A DNA stretch of 64,000 nt from Variovorax ginsengisoli (GTDB lineage: Bacteria; Pseudomonadota; Gammaproteobacteria; Burkholderiales; Burkholderiaceae_C). Each line of letters opens with the position of its first letter. Position 1 is the stretch's first letter. The notes under the pieces were generated by a model. It had not been told where the DNA came from and did not search any database. It saw nothing but the letters and a program-made list of their open reading frames with translations. The translations under genes and the position numbers were made by a program. The stretch is from NCBI RefSeq assembly GCF_030486595.1, contig NZ_JAUJZH010000023.1:61591-125590 (forward strand), in the 5' to 3' direction. Of this stretch, positions 8,895 through 17,465 are shown piece after piece.

Positions 8895-8932
8895 AAAACC
8901 GCCGGTGCCCCAAGCACCGGCGGTTTTTTTTT
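8895..8932 (+). terminator. Attenuator terminator upstream of DAHP synthase gene
   Basis: Strong intrinsic terminator: a 10-bp perfect GC-rich stem (8899-8908 with 8914-8923) closed by a 5-base loop, preceded by AAAA and followed by a run of nine T. It lies 25 bases after the aromatic leader peptide and 38 bases before the DAHP synthase start codon, so transcription must read through it to express the gene. Confidence 0.88.
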
Positions 8933-8969
8933 GCCCCACCGACATCCAGACCCCTCCAAGGAAGCACAC

Positions 8970-10088
8970 ATGAGCACGAAAGCCGCCCCGCCCAGCGACA
9001 CCTGGTACGCGAACGTCGAGAAAACCAGCCGGACCGACGACGAACGCATCAAGGACATCACTGTGTTGCCTCCCCCCGAACATCTGATCCGCTTCTTCCC
9101 GATCGCCGGGACGCCGGTCGAATCGCTGATCACCCGCACCCGCCACGCGATCCACAAGATCATGGCCGGCAAGGACGACCGCCTGCTGGTGATCATGGGC
9201 CCGTGCTCGATCCACGATCCGGCCGCCGCGCTCGACTACGCGCGCCGCCTGAAGGCCGAGCGCGAGAAGTACGCCGGCACGCTGGAGATCGTGATGCGGG
9301 TCTACTTCGAGAAGCCGCGCACCACGGTGGGCTGGAAGGGGCTCATCAACGACCCCTACCTCGACGAGAGCTTCCGCATCGACGAGGGCCTGCGGATCGC
9401 GCGCCAGCTGCTGATCGACATCAACCGCCTGGGCCTGCCGGCCGGCAGCGAGTTCCTGGACGTGATCTCGCCCCAGTACATCGGCGACCTGATCTCCTGG
9501 GGCGCGATCGGTGCCCGCACCACCGAGAGCCAGGTGCACCGCGAACTGGCCTCTGGCCTGTCGGCGCCGATCGGCTTCAAGAACGGCACCGACGGCAACA
9601 TCCGCATCGCCACCGATGCGATCCAGGCGGCGGCGCGCGGCCACCACTTCCTGTCGGTGCACAAGAACGGCCAGGTGGCGATCGTCCAGACCAACGGCAA
9701 CCGCGATTGCCACGTCATCCTGCGCGGCGGCAAGGCGCCCAACTACGACGCCACCAGCGTCGCGGCGGCCTGCAAGGATCTCGAGGCGGCCAAGCTGCCG
9801 CCCAAGCTGATGGTCGACTGCAGCCACGCGAACAGCAGCAAGCAGCACCAGAAGCAGATCGAGGTCGCGCGCGATATCGCGGACCAAGTCGCGGGCGGCA
9901 GCCACAGCGTGTTCGGCCTGATGGTCGAGAGCCACCTGAAAGCCGGGGCGCAGAAGTTCACGCCCGGCAAAGACCCGATCGACGCGCTCGAATACGGCCA
10001 GAGCATCACGGATGCCTGCCTGGGCTGGGACGATTCGACAGAGGTCCTGGAGATCCTCTCGCAGGCGGTCAAGAAGCGCCGGAAGTGA
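8970..10088 (+). CDS. aroG: Class I 3-deoxy-7-phosphoheptulonate (DAHP) synthase
   Basis: Condenses phosphoenolpyruvate with erythrose 4-phosphate, the first committed step of the shikimate pathway. The 372-residue protein is of the AroF/AroG/AroH type, with the conserved MGPCSIHDP, MRVYFEKPRTTVGWKG, ARTTESQ, GFKNGTDGN and DCSHANSSKQH blocks that form the PEP, metal and phosphate sites. The ATG at 8970 follows an AAGGA ribosome-binding site. I cannot tell from the sequence which amino acid inhibits the enzyme; the leader peptide upstream suggests that Phe, Tyr and Trp supply all affect expression. The gene symbol is by family resemblance; aroF is an equal possibility. Confidence 0.93.
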   Translation: MSTKAAPPSDTWYANVEKTSRTDDERIKDITVLPPPEHLIRFFPIAGTPVESLITRTRHAIHKIMAGKDDRLLVIMGPCSIHDPAAALDYARRLKAEREKYAGTLEIVMRVYFEKPRTTVGWKGLINDPYLDESFRIDEGLRIARQLLIDINRLGLPAGSEFLDVISPQYIGDLISWGAIGARTTESQVHRELASGLSAPIGFKNGTDGNIRIATDAIQAAARGHHFLSVHKNGQVAIVQTNGNRDCHVILRGGKAPNYDATSVAAACKDLEAAKLPPKLMVDCSHANSSKQHQKQIEVARDIADQVAGGSHSVFGLMVESHLKAGAQKFTPGKDPIDALEYGQSITDACLGWDDSTEVLEILSQAVKKRRK

Positions 10089-10112
10089 AGGGCCGCCCGG
10101 CGCCGGCCTCGA

Positions 10113-10613
10113 TCAGATCAGCGCCGCCAGGTCCGGCCAGTGGTGGCGCAGCAGCGCCGCCTCGTCGCCATCGGGCTGCATGAAGGCGAAGTCGTCGAAG
10201 TCGAAGCCGGGTCCGACGGTGCAGCTCACCAGTGTGTAGTCGGGTCCCCCCGGCCCGACGATCGGCCGCGCCGCCTGCCACTGGCCGGCCGGCACGGTGT
10301 GCTGGGGCCGGGTGCCGTGGACGTCGACCGGGCCGAGCCGCAGGTGGGCGGGCGGCGTGCGCAGCGCCGCGTCGCTGGTCCACAGTGCCAGCGGCGCGCC
10401 TTCGAGATGGATCCAGACCTCGTCGGACTGCACCCGGTGCCAGCGCGAATGCTGTTCGGCTTCGAGCAGGAAGTAGATGGTGGTCAGCGCATCGCGCGCC
10501 GCCCGGCCGTCGGCCGGCAGCACCTGCGCCGACGAGCGGAACATCTCGCGGTACCAGCCGCCCTCCGGGTGGGGCTGCAGCTGCAGGGTCTCGATCAGTT
10601 GGCGGGCGCGCAT
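10113..10613 (-). CDS. DUF985-family cupin protein
   Basis: Cytoplasmic 166-residue protein of the cupin fold, recognised by HPEGGWYREMFRS near the N-terminus, TTIYFLLEAEQHSRWHRVQSDEVW in the middle and the C-terminal GPGFDFDDFAFM segment. Histidines and the Glu in the middle block are placed as in metal-binding cupins, but a catalytic activity is not established for this family. The gene is convergent with the DAHP synthase gene and 7 bases after mpl on the same strand, which suggests cotranscription with mpl. Confidence 0.85.
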   Translation of the reverse strand: MRARQLIETLQLQPHPEGGWYREMFRSSAQVLPADGRAARDALTTIYFLLEAEQHSRWHRVQSDEVWIHLEGAPLALWTSDAALRTPPAHLRLGPVDVHGTRPQHTVPAGQWQAARPIVGPGGPDYTLVSCTVGPGFDFDDFAFMQPDGDEAALLRHHWPDLAALI

Positions 10614-10620
10614 AAGCCGC

Positions 10621-12024
10621 TCATTGTGGCGCGCGCAGCGCCGAAAGCAGCTTGTCGTGCACGCCGCCGAAGCCGCCGTTGCTCATGCAGACGATGTGGT
10701 CTCCGGGTTGCGCCGCCGCCGCGACCTGCGCGACCAGCGGCTCGATGGCATTCGCCACCCGGGCCCGCGCGCCCATCGGTGCCAGGGCCGCGCCCGCATT
10801 CCAGTCGAGGCCGCCGCTGTGGCAGAACGACAGATCGGCGGCCTCCAGGCTCCAGGGCAGCTGGGCCGCCATGGTGCCGAGCTTCATCGTGTTGCTGCGC
10901 GGCTCGAACACCGCGAGGATGCGGTCCTGGCGGCGCCCGGCGGCATCGAGCTTCTGGCGCAGGCCGTCGAGCGTGGTGCGGATCGCGGTCGGATGGTGGG
11001 CGAAGTCGTCGTAGACCGTGATCGTCCCCGTGGCGCGTTCCACGCTGCCGCGCAGTTCCATGCGCCGCCGCACGTTCCGGAAGCTCGCCAGCGCGCCGGC
11101 GGCCTCGGCCGGCGCGACGCCGACATGCTCGGCGGCGACGATCGCCGCCAGCCCGTTCATCTGGTTGTGCAGACCCGACAGCGCCCATTCGACCCGCCCG
11201 ACCCGTTCGCCGCCGCGCAGCACGTCGAAGGCGTCGTGCGGGCCCGCGGCCTGCCATTCGCCGCCGGCGCCGAAGCGCGCGAGCTCGCTCCAGCAGCCTT
11301 GGGCAAGCACGCGCTGCAGGCTGTCCTCGGTGGCGTTGACCACCACCCGCCCCTGGCCCGGGACCGTGCGCACCAGGTGGTGGAACTGCCGCTCGATCGC
11401 CGCCAGGTCGTCGAAGATGTCGGCGTGGTCGAATTCCAGGTTGTTCAGGATCGCGGTGCGAGGGCGGTAGTGGACGAACTTACTGCGCTTGTCGAAGAAC
11501 GCCGTGTCGTATTCGTCCGCCTCGATGACGAAGGGTGCCGCCGCATCGGCGCCCAGCCGGGCCGAGACGCCGAAGTCGAGCGGCACGCCGCCGACCAGGA
11601 AGCCCGGCGCCCGGCCGGCGCGCTCGAGGATCCAAGCCAGCATCGAGGTGGTGGTGGTCTTGCCGTGGGTGCCGGCGACCGCCATCACGTGGCGTCCCTG
11701 CAGCACCTGCTCGGCCAGCCACTGCGGACCGCTGGTATAGGGCGCGCCGGCGTCGAGGATGGCCTCCATCAGCGGGAACTTGGGGCTGCCATCCGCCAGC
11801 CGGGCCCGGGAGACCACGTTGCCGACGACGAAGACGTCCGGCCTGAGCGCCAGCTGGTCGGCGCCGAAGCCCTCGATCAGCTCGATGCCGAGCGAGCGCA
11901 ATTGGTCGCTCATCGGCGGATAGACGCCGGCGTCGCAGCCGGTCACCCGATGGCCGGTTTCGCGCGCAAGTGCCGCCACCCCTCCCATGAAGGTGCCGCA
12001 GATGCCGAGAATGTGAATGTGCAT
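10621..12024 (-). CDS. mpl: UDP-N-acetylmuramate:L-alanyl-gamma-D-glutamyl-meso-diaminopimelate ligase
   Basis: Peptidoglycan recycling ligase that joins recovered tripeptide to UDP-MurNAc in the cytoplasm. The 467 residues begin with the dinucleotide-like motif HILGICGTFMGG, contain the Mur-ligase ATP loop AGTHGKTTTTSML near residue 110, VIEADEYDTAFFDKRSKF, and the YDDFAHHPTAIRTTL block. MurC would have a different N-terminus and lie in the dcw cluster, so Mpl is the better call. It pairs functionally with ampD at 23.7 kb, which feeds the same recycling route. Confidence 0.94.
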   Translation of the reverse strand: MHIHILGICGTFMGGVAALARETGHRVTGCDAGVYPPMSDQLRSLGIELIEGFGADQLALRPDVFVVGNVVSRARLADGSPKFPLMEAILDAGAPYTSGPQWLAEQVLQGRHVMAVAGTHGKTTTTSMLAWILERAGRAPGFLVGGVPLDFGVSARLGADAAAPFVIEADEYDTAFFDKRSKFVHYRPRTAILNNLEFDHADIFDDLAAIERQFHHLVRTVPGQGRVVVNATEDSLQRVLAQGCWSELARFGAGGEWQAAGPHDAFDVLRGGERVGRVEWALSGLHNQMNGLAAIVAAEHVGVAPAEAAGALASFRNVRRRMELRGSVERATGTITVYDDFAHHPTAIRTTLDGLRQKLDAAGRRQDRILAVFEPRSNTMKLGTMAAQLPWSLEAADLSFCHSGGLDWNAGAALAPMGARARVANAIEPLVAQVAAAAQPGDHIVCMSNGGFGGVHDKLLSALRAPQ

Positions 12025-12040
12025 CGGTGGATTCTAGGAG

Positions 12041-12120
12041 CCCCCACGCTCCGTCACTTCGTGTACTCGCTGCCTCCCGAGGGGGCGCGGACCGCCTTGG
12101 GAGCGGCCGGCGGCGGTCCG
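12041..12120 (+). repeat. Dispersed GC-rich palindromic repeat, diverged copy
   Basis: Intergenic element between mpl and the next gene. It shares the core order cccccacgctcc ... tcgctgcc ... cccgaggggg ... ccgccttggg with the two identical 83-bp copies at 24338-24507 (which are in the opposite orientation). It also contains a 9-bp inverted repeat (cggaccgcc at 12088-12096 with ggcggtccg at 12112-12120). It is likely one member of a dispersed repeat family. Confidence 0.7.
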
Positions 12121-12175
12121 GGGATCCGCAGGGGCCATTCACCTGCAAGCCGCGCAGTCCGGGCAAAATGGACCG

Positions 12176-12775
12176 ATGGACACGTCGAAGCAGGAAATTG
12201 CCGCCACCGCGGCCCGCCTCGTGGTCGAGGAGGGGCTCGAATACGGACCCGCCAAGCGCCGGGCGGTGCGCGATCTCGGGTTGCCCGCGCGCACCGCGCT
12301 GCCCAACAACGACGAAGTCGAGGCCGAGGTCCGCGACTACATCCAGCTCTACTGCGCCGACACCCAGCCGCGAGAACTGCATGCGTTGCGCCTGCTGGCG
12401 CTCGAATGGATGGAGCGCATGGCGCAGTTCCGTCCCCATGTCGGCGGCGCCGTCTGGCACGGCACGGCGACGCGGCTGTCGGACATCTATATCCAGCTGT
12501 TCTGCGACGACTCCAAGTCGGCCGAGATCGCGTTGATCGATCATCACGTCGACTACGAGCCGCGGATGGTCACCGGCTTCCACGGCGAGCAGGTCGAGGC
12601 GCTCAGCGTGCATGCCGCCAGCCGCGCGCTGGGCGAAGAGATCGGCGTCCATCTGCTGGTCTACGACCTGGACGACCTGCGCGGGGCGCTGAAGCCCGAC
12701 ACCCAGGGTCGGGTGCCGCGCGGCAACCTGGCGGCGCTGCGGCGGCTGATGGAAAAAGAAAAGGACAACGGATGA
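12176..12775 (+). CDS. Conserved hypothetical protein
   Basis: A 199-residue soluble protein with no signal peptide or membrane segment. I do not recognise a characterised family. The N-terminal 40 residues resemble a small helical module (EYGPAKRRAVRDLGL), and a middle segment VGGAVWHGTATRLSDIYIQLFCDD looks nucleotidyltransferase-like (Gly-rich start followed by Asp-x-Asp-like acidic residues), but the match is weak. The stop overlaps the start of the following thioredoxin-like gene (ATGA), so the two are cotranslated. It is divergent from mpl. Confidence 0.72.
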   Translation: MDTSKQEIAATAARLVVEEGLEYGPAKRRAVRDLGLPARTALPNNDEVEAEVRDYIQLYCADTQPRELHALRLLALEWMERMAQFRPHVGGAVWHGTATRLSDIYIQLFCDDSKSAEIALIDHHVDYEPRMVTGFHGEQVEALSVHAASRALGEEIGVHLLVYDLDDLRGALKPDTQGRVPRGNLAALRRLMEKEKDNG

Positions 12776-13305
12776 CTTCGAGCTCGACGCGCCGAGGCTG
12801 GCTCTATGGGGGCGTGGCGCTGATCGCCGCGGCCGCCGGGGTCGGCGGCGCCTGGTGGACCCAGCGCCGCGGCGCGGGCGGCGGCGAGAAGCTCGACGCG
12901 GCCTTCTGGGCCCAGCGTTTCGAGCGGCCCGAGGGCGGCGAGGTGGTGTTCGAAAGTCTCCGCGGCAAGCCGCTGGTGGTCAATTTCTGGGCCACCTGGT
13001 GCCCGCCCTGCGTCGAGGAAATGCCGATGATCGACGCCTTCTTTCGCGAAAATGCCGCCAACGGATGGCAAGTTGTCGGATTGGCCATCGATCAGCCCAG
13101 TGCGGTGCGCAAGTTCCTTACCAAGACGCCGGTCAGCTACCCGATCGGGCTGGCCGGGCTGCAGGGCACCGAACTGGTCAAGCAGATGGGCAACACGGCG
13201 GGCGGCCTGCCGTTCACCCTCGTGATCGATGCCGGCGGCTCGATCGCGGCGCGTAAAATGGGAAAGCTCGACGCCGGCGATCTTCAAGCATGGCGACGGG
13301 CCTAG
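12772..13305 (+). CDS. TlpA-type membrane-anchored thioredoxin
   Basis: Periplasm-facing thiol-disulfide oxidoreductase. The 177-residue protein has an N-terminal membrane anchor (about residues 8-26) and a thioredoxin fold with VNFWATWCPPCVEEMP, giving a CPPC active site, plus the cis-proline segment GGLPFTLVID. Such proteins reduce cytochrome c maturation factors or other periplasmic thiols. The start overlaps the previous stop by ATGA. Its specific partner is not evident. Confidence 0.88.
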   Translation: MTSSSTRRGWLYGGVALIAAAAGVGGAWWTQRRGAGGGEKLDAAFWAQRFERPEGGEVVFESLRGKPLVVNFWATWCPPCVEEMPMIDAFFRENAANGWQVVGLAIDQPSAVRKFLTKTPVSYPIGLAGLQGTELVKQMGNTAGGLPFTLVIDAGGSIAARKMGKLDAGDLQAWRRA

Positions 13306-13332
13306 TTCGCGGCTAGAATCCAGCCCCTACAA

Positions 13333-13370
13333 ATCCGGTAGTTGGCGTTGAAACGCCGAAATAACCGGAT
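13333..13370 (+). promoter_or_regulatory. Structured leader upstream of accB
   Basis: The region between the thioredoxin-like gene and accB contains a nested hairpin: outer stem atccggt (13333-13339) with accggat (13364-13370), inner stem ggcg (13344-13347) with cgcc (13354-13357). A TAGAAT sequence at 13314-13319 could be a -10 element that would place the hairpin at the 5' end of the accBC transcript. A regulatory role is inference. Confidence 0.4.
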
Positions 13371-13420
13371 CTTCAGGCGAGTTACATTCAAATGACCGGC
13401 AAAGCCGGCGCTGGAGTCCC

Positions 13421-13885
13421 ATGGATCTACGCAAGCTCAAGACACTGATCGACCTGGTGTCCGAATCCAACATTTCCGAACTGGAAATCACCGAAGCCGA
13501 AGGCAAGGTCCGCATCGTCAAGGGTGGTGTCGCCGCGCCGGTCCAATATGTCCAGACGCTGTCTGCGCCGGCCGCGACCGGCGCCCAGCCGGCCGCTGGC
13601 GCCCCGGCGGCTGCTGCGCCCGCCGCCGCGCCGGCCGCGGCCGCCGCCACCGGCCACGCGATCAAATCGCCGATGGTCGGCACCTTCTACCGCTCCTCCA
13701 GCCCGGGCGCTCCTGCCTTCGTCGAGATCGGCAGCCAGGTCAAGGAAGGCGACACGGTCTGCATCATCGAGGCGATGAAGATCCTGAACGAGATAGAGGC
13801 CGACAAGTCCGGCACCGTGACCCAGATCCTCGGCGAGAACGGCCAAGCCGTCGAATACGGCCAGCCGCTGTTCATCATCGAGTGA
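13421..13885 (+). CDS. accB: Acetyl-CoA carboxylase biotin carboxyl carrier protein
   Basis: Carries CO2 on biotin between biotin carboxylase and carboxyltransferase in fatty acid synthesis. The 154 residues show the N-terminal domain starting MDLRKLKTLIDLVSESNISELE, a long Ala/Pro-rich linker (about 45-75), and the biotinyl domain with EAMKI, in which Lys120 is the biotinylation site. It overlaps the accC frame at its stop, so the two are coupled. Confidence 0.97.
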   Translation: MDLRKLKTLIDLVSESNISELEITEAEGKVRIVKGGVAAPVQYVQTLSAPAATGAQPAAGAPAAAAPAAAPAAAAATGHAIKSPMVGTFYRSSSPGAPAFVEIGSQVKEGDTVCIIEAMKILNEIEADKSGTVTQILGENGQAVEYGQPLFIIE

Positions 13886-13887
13886 GC

Positions 13888-15237
13888 ATGTTCAAGAAGA
13901 TATTGGTCGCCAACCGCGGCGAGATTGCGCTGCGAATCCAGCGCGCCTGCAGCGAACTCGGCATCAAGGCGGTGATGGTTTATTCCGAAGCCGATCGCGA
14001 TGCCAAGTACGTCAAGCTGGCCGAGGAAGCGGTATGCATCGGCCCCGCGCCGTCGTCGCAGAGCTACCTGAACATGCCCGCCATCATCTCGGCGGCCGAA
14101 GTGACCGACTCGGAGGCGATCCATCCGGGCTACGGCTTCCTGAGCGAGAACGCCAACTTCGCCGAGCGGGTGGAGCAGAGCGGCTTCCAGTTCATCGGCC
14201 CGTCGCCCGAATCGATCCGCATCATGGGCGACAAGGTGTCGGCCAAGCAGGCCATGATCAAGGCCGGCGTGCCCTGCGTGCCGGGCTCCGAGGGCGAGCT
14301 CTCCGACGACGCCGCCACCAACAAGCGCATCGCCCGGGCGATCGGCTACCCGGTCATCATCAAGGCCGCGGGCGGCGGCGGCGGGCGCGGCATGCGGGTG
14401 GTGCACACCGAGGCGGCGCTGGTCAACGCGATCCAGATGACCAAGGCGGAGGCCGGCGCGGCCTTCAACAATCCGGCGGTCTACATGGAGAAGTTCCTCC
14501 AGGACCCGCGCCACATCGAGATCCAGATCCTCGCCGACAAGCACAAGAACGCGGTGTACCTCGGCGAACGCGACTGCTCGATGCAGCGTCGCCACCAGAA
14601 GGTGATCGAGGAATCGCCGGCGCCGGGCATCCCGCGCAAGCTGATCGAGAAGATCGGTGAGCGCTGCGCGGCGGCCTGCAAGAAGATCGGCTACCGCGGT
14701 GCCGGCACCTTCGAGTTCCTCTACGAGAACGGCGAGTTCTACTTCATCGAGATGAACACCCGCGTGCAGGTGGAGCATCCGGTGACCGAGTTCACCACCG
14801 GCATCGACATCGTGAAGACGCAGATCATGGTGGCGGCGGGCGAGAAGCTGCCGTTCACCCAGCGCCAGATCGAGGTCCGCGGCCATGCGATCGAGTGCCG
14901 CATCAACGCCGAGGACCCCTACAAGTTCACGCCCTCGCCGGGGCGCATCACGATGTGGCACCCGCCGGGCGGGCCGGGCGTTCGCGTGGATTCCCACGTC
15001 TACACCAACTACTTCGTGCCGCCGAACTACGACTCGATGATCGGCAAGATCATCGTCTACGGCGATACCCGCGAGCAGGCCATGGCGCGCATGCGCACGG
15101 CGCTCAACGAGACCGTGATAGAGGGCATCCAGACCAACATCGCACTGCACCGCGAGCTGATGGTCGACGCCAAGTTCATGGGTGGCGGCACCAACATCCA
15201 CTATCTGGAAGAGTGGCTCGCTGCGCACAAGCGCTGA
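13888..15237 (+). CDS. accC: Acetyl-CoA carboxylase biotin carboxylase subunit
   Basis: ATP-dependent carboxylation of biotin on AccB. The protein is 449 residues from ATG 13888, the usual length, and begins MFKKILVANRGEIALR. It has the ATP-grasp glycine loop AAGGGGGRGMRVV, the HPGYGFLSEN block, and the catalytic EMNTRVQVEHPVTE segment. A GTG two codons earlier overlaps the accB stop and could also initiate, but the ATG matches the family N-terminus. Confidence 0.97.
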   Translation: MFKKILVANRGEIALRIQRACSELGIKAVMVYSEADRDAKYVKLAEEAVCIGPAPSSQSYLNMPAIISAAEVTDSEAIHPGYGFLSENANFAERVEQSGFQFIGPSPESIRIMGDKVSAKQAMIKAGVPCVPGSEGELSDDAATNKRIARAIGYPVIIKAAGGGGGRGMRVVHTEAALVNAIQMTKAEAGAAFNNPAVYMEKFLQDPRHIEIQILADKHKNAVYLGERDCSMQRRHQKVIEESPAPGIPRKLIEKIGERCAAACKKIGYRGAGTFEFLYENGEFYFIEMNTRVQVEHPVTEFTTGIDIVKTQIMVAAGEKLPFTQRQIEVRGHAIECRINAEDPYKFTPSPGRITMWHPPGGPGVRVDSHVYTNYFVPPNYDSMIGKIIVYGDTREQAMARMRTALNETVIEGIQTNIALHRELMVDAKFMGGGTNIHYLEEWLAAHKR

Positions 15238-15252
15238 GCGGGCGAATCAACC

Positions 15253-16137
15253 ATGTTCGAACTCCGCCTGCTGGCGCCTGAAGACCTGGTCGAGACCGTC
15301 AGCGAGGCGCTCGACGCGCTCGATGCGCTCAGCGTGTCGGTCGAGGATGCCGACGCGCAAACCGACGCCGAGCAGGCCCTGTTCGGCGAGCCCGGCATGC
15401 CGCCGCCGAAGGATGGCTGGCAGCGGTCGCGCGTGATCGCGCTGTTCGCGACCGAGGCCCTGGCGCGCGAAGCAGCGGCGCTGCTCGAGGCGCAGGACTT
15501 CTTCGCCGAGTGCCGCCTGCTGGGCCTGGCCGAGGTGCCGGAGCAGGATTGGGTGCGGCTGACGCAGTCGCAGTTCGCGCCGGTCGAGATCACCCCCGAG
15601 TTCTGGATCGTGCCGACCTGGCACGAGCCGCCGGCGCAGGCGCGCCAGGTGATCCGGCTCGATCCCGGGCTGGCCTTCGGCACCGGGACGCATCCGACCA
15701 CGCGCATGTGCCTGCGTTGGATCGCCACGCGCGGCGGCCTGGCCGGCCAGCGTGTGCTCGACTACGGCTGCGGCTCGGGCATTCTCGCGATCGGCGCGGC
15801 GAAACACGGCGCCACCGACATCGACGCGGTGGACATCGATCCGGCCGCGGTCGAGTCGACCGGCCTCAATGCCGACGCCAACGGCGTCCGGCTCAAGGCC
15901 GGCCTGCCGGATGCATCGGCCGGCCGCTACGACGTCGTGCTGGCGAACATCCTCGCGACACCGCTCAAGGTGCTGGCTCCGCTGCTCTGCGCACATGTCG
16001 CGCCGGGCGGCGCGCTGGTGCTGGCCGGCATCCTCGAGCGCCAGGCCGACGAGCTGAAGGCCGCCTATGCGCCCTACGCGGCGCTGGAGGTCAGCGACAG
16101 CGAGGACGGCTGGATCCTGATGACCGCAAGGCTGTAG
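15253..16137 (+). CDS. prmA: Ribosomal protein L11 methyltransferase
   Basis: SAM-dependent methyltransferase that methylates ribosomal protein L11. The 294-residue protein has the N-terminal substrate-recognition domain (about 1-60), the LDPGLAFGTGTHPTTRMCL block, SAM motif I VLDYGCGSGILAIGAAKHGA (about 168-187), and NILATPL. It is 15 bases after accC, the arrangement common in Burkholderiales. Confidence 0.95.
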   Translation: MFELRLLAPEDLVETVSEALDALDALSVSVEDADAQTDAEQALFGEPGMPPPKDGWQRSRVIALFATEALAREAAALLEAQDFFAECRLLGLAEVPEQDWVRLTQSQFAPVEITPEFWIVPTWHEPPAQARQVIRLDPGLAFGTGTHPTTRMCLRWIATRGGLAGQRVLDYGCGSGILAIGAAKHGATDIDAVDIDPAAVESTGLNADANGVRLKAGLPDASAGRYDVVLANILATPLKVLAPLLCAHVAPGGALVLAGILERQADELKAAYAPYAALEVSDSEDGWILMTARL

Positions 16138-16181
16138 AACGCCGAGGCTGTTGCCTCCGGCAACAATACAATCGGCGCCAC

Positions 16182-17420
16182 ATGAGCCTGGTCACCCGCT
16201 GCCCCGCGTGCGACACCACTTTCAAGGTGGTGCGGGACCAGCTTCGCATCTCGGACGGGTGGGTTCGCTGCGGACGCTGCAGCCAGGTGTTCGACGCCAC
16301 CATCGACCTGCAGGAAACACCGCCGGCCTCCTCCAGTCCTGCGGTCGCGGCGCCGGAGCCGGGCGAGCCGCCGCCGCACACCGATCCGGAGCCGCCGGCG
16401 GCCACCGCAGCCGAAACGGCCGACGCTCCTGCGGAAGCGATCGCCGAGACCGACTTCTTCGACGACGAACAGGCGTCGGGCCCGGCACCGCTGGCCCCCT
16501 CTGACGGCTTCCTTGCTCCGAGACCCATGTCGTGGCCCGATGCGGATTCGCTGCTGCTCGGCGACCAGGGGCGCACGGCCGTGCGGCCTCCCGTGCCGCC
16601 GCCGCTGGCCTTCCCGGACATCGACCTCACGCTGCCGTCGCGTCCTGCCACTTTGGCGAGCGCGGTCACGCCGCCGGAGGCCGACGACAGCGGCCACATG
16701 CAACTCGAGAAGGCGCTGCGCCGCGCCCGCATCAAGTCGGCCAAGATCGCCCGCGCGAAAGCCAAGGAGCAGGCCGCTGCCGCTGCCGCTGCCGTGGCCG
16801 AGGTCGCGCCGGTGGTGCAGGCCGCGAGCGAGCCCGAGCCGGCAGCGGGCAGAGCCGATGCGGCATCCGCGACCGCGCTGGACGCCGAGCCGTTGCCGGC
16901 CTTCCTGGGCATCGACGAAGCCCCGATCGGCTGGCGGCGACCCGCGGTGCGACGCTCGCTGGTCGTTGCCGCCGTGCTGGCCGCACTGCTGCTGCTGGCG
17001 CAGGTCCTGCATCAGGAGCGCGACCTGATCGCGGCCCGCCAGCCCGCCTTGCGGCCGCTGCTCGACGGCCTGTGCCGCGTCACCGGCTGCACGCTGACCG
17101 CCCTGCGGCAGATCAACGACATCAAGATCGACGGCGCCTCGTTCGCGCGCGACAAGGAGGGCGACGGCTTCCACCTCGGCTTCACGGTGCGCAACAGCGC
17201 GACCCTGCCGCTGGCGATGCCCGCGGTGGAGTTGTCGCTGCTCGATACCCAGGAGCGGGCCGTGGTGCGGCGCGTGCTCATGCCTTCCGATTTCGGTGCG
17301 CCGGCGGTGCTGCCGGCGCACGCCGAGCGCTCGGCCTCGCTGGCTCTTCGCCTCAGCGGCGACGAGGCGGCTTCGATGCCGCCGGTCGCCGGCTTTCGTC
17401 TCGAGGCGCTCTATCCCTGA
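16182..17420 (+). CDS. Zinc-ribbon (MJ0042) and DUF3426 membrane protein
   Basis: The 412-residue protein starts with an MJ0042-type zinc ribbon (CPAC at Cys7/Cys10 and CGRC at Cys30/Cys33). A long acidic, Pro/Ala-rich low-complexity middle follows (about 50-250), then one membrane segment (about 258-276, VVAAVLAALLLLAQVL) and a C-terminal DUF3426 domain on the other side. The layout suggests a cytoplasmic metal-binding head linked to a periplasmic domain. Function is unknown. It is 44 bases after prmA and 45 bases before the kinase gene. Confidence 0.85.
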   Translation: MSLVTRCPACDTTFKVVRDQLRISDGWVRCGRCSQVFDATIDLQETPPASSSPAVAAPEPGEPPPHTDPEPPAATAAETADAPAEAIAETDFFDDEQASGPAPLAPSDGFLAPRPMSWPDADSLLLGDQGRTAVRPPVPPPLAFPDIDLTLPSRPATLASAVTPPEADDSGHMQLEKALRRARIKSAKIARAKAKEQAAAAAAAVAEVAPVVQAASEPEPAAGRADAASATALDAEPLPAFLGIDEAPIGWRRPAVRRSLVVAAVLAALLLLAQVLHQERDLIAARQPALRPLLDGLCRVTGCTLTALRQINDIKIDGASFARDKEGDGFHLGFTVRNSATLPLAMPAVELSLLDTQERAVVRRVLMPSDFGAPAVLPAHAERSASLALRLSGDEAASMPPVAGFRLEALYP

Positions 17421-17465
17421 GCGCCACGGCCTTTCAGCTTTTTCAATCCAACCAGTGGCTCATCC

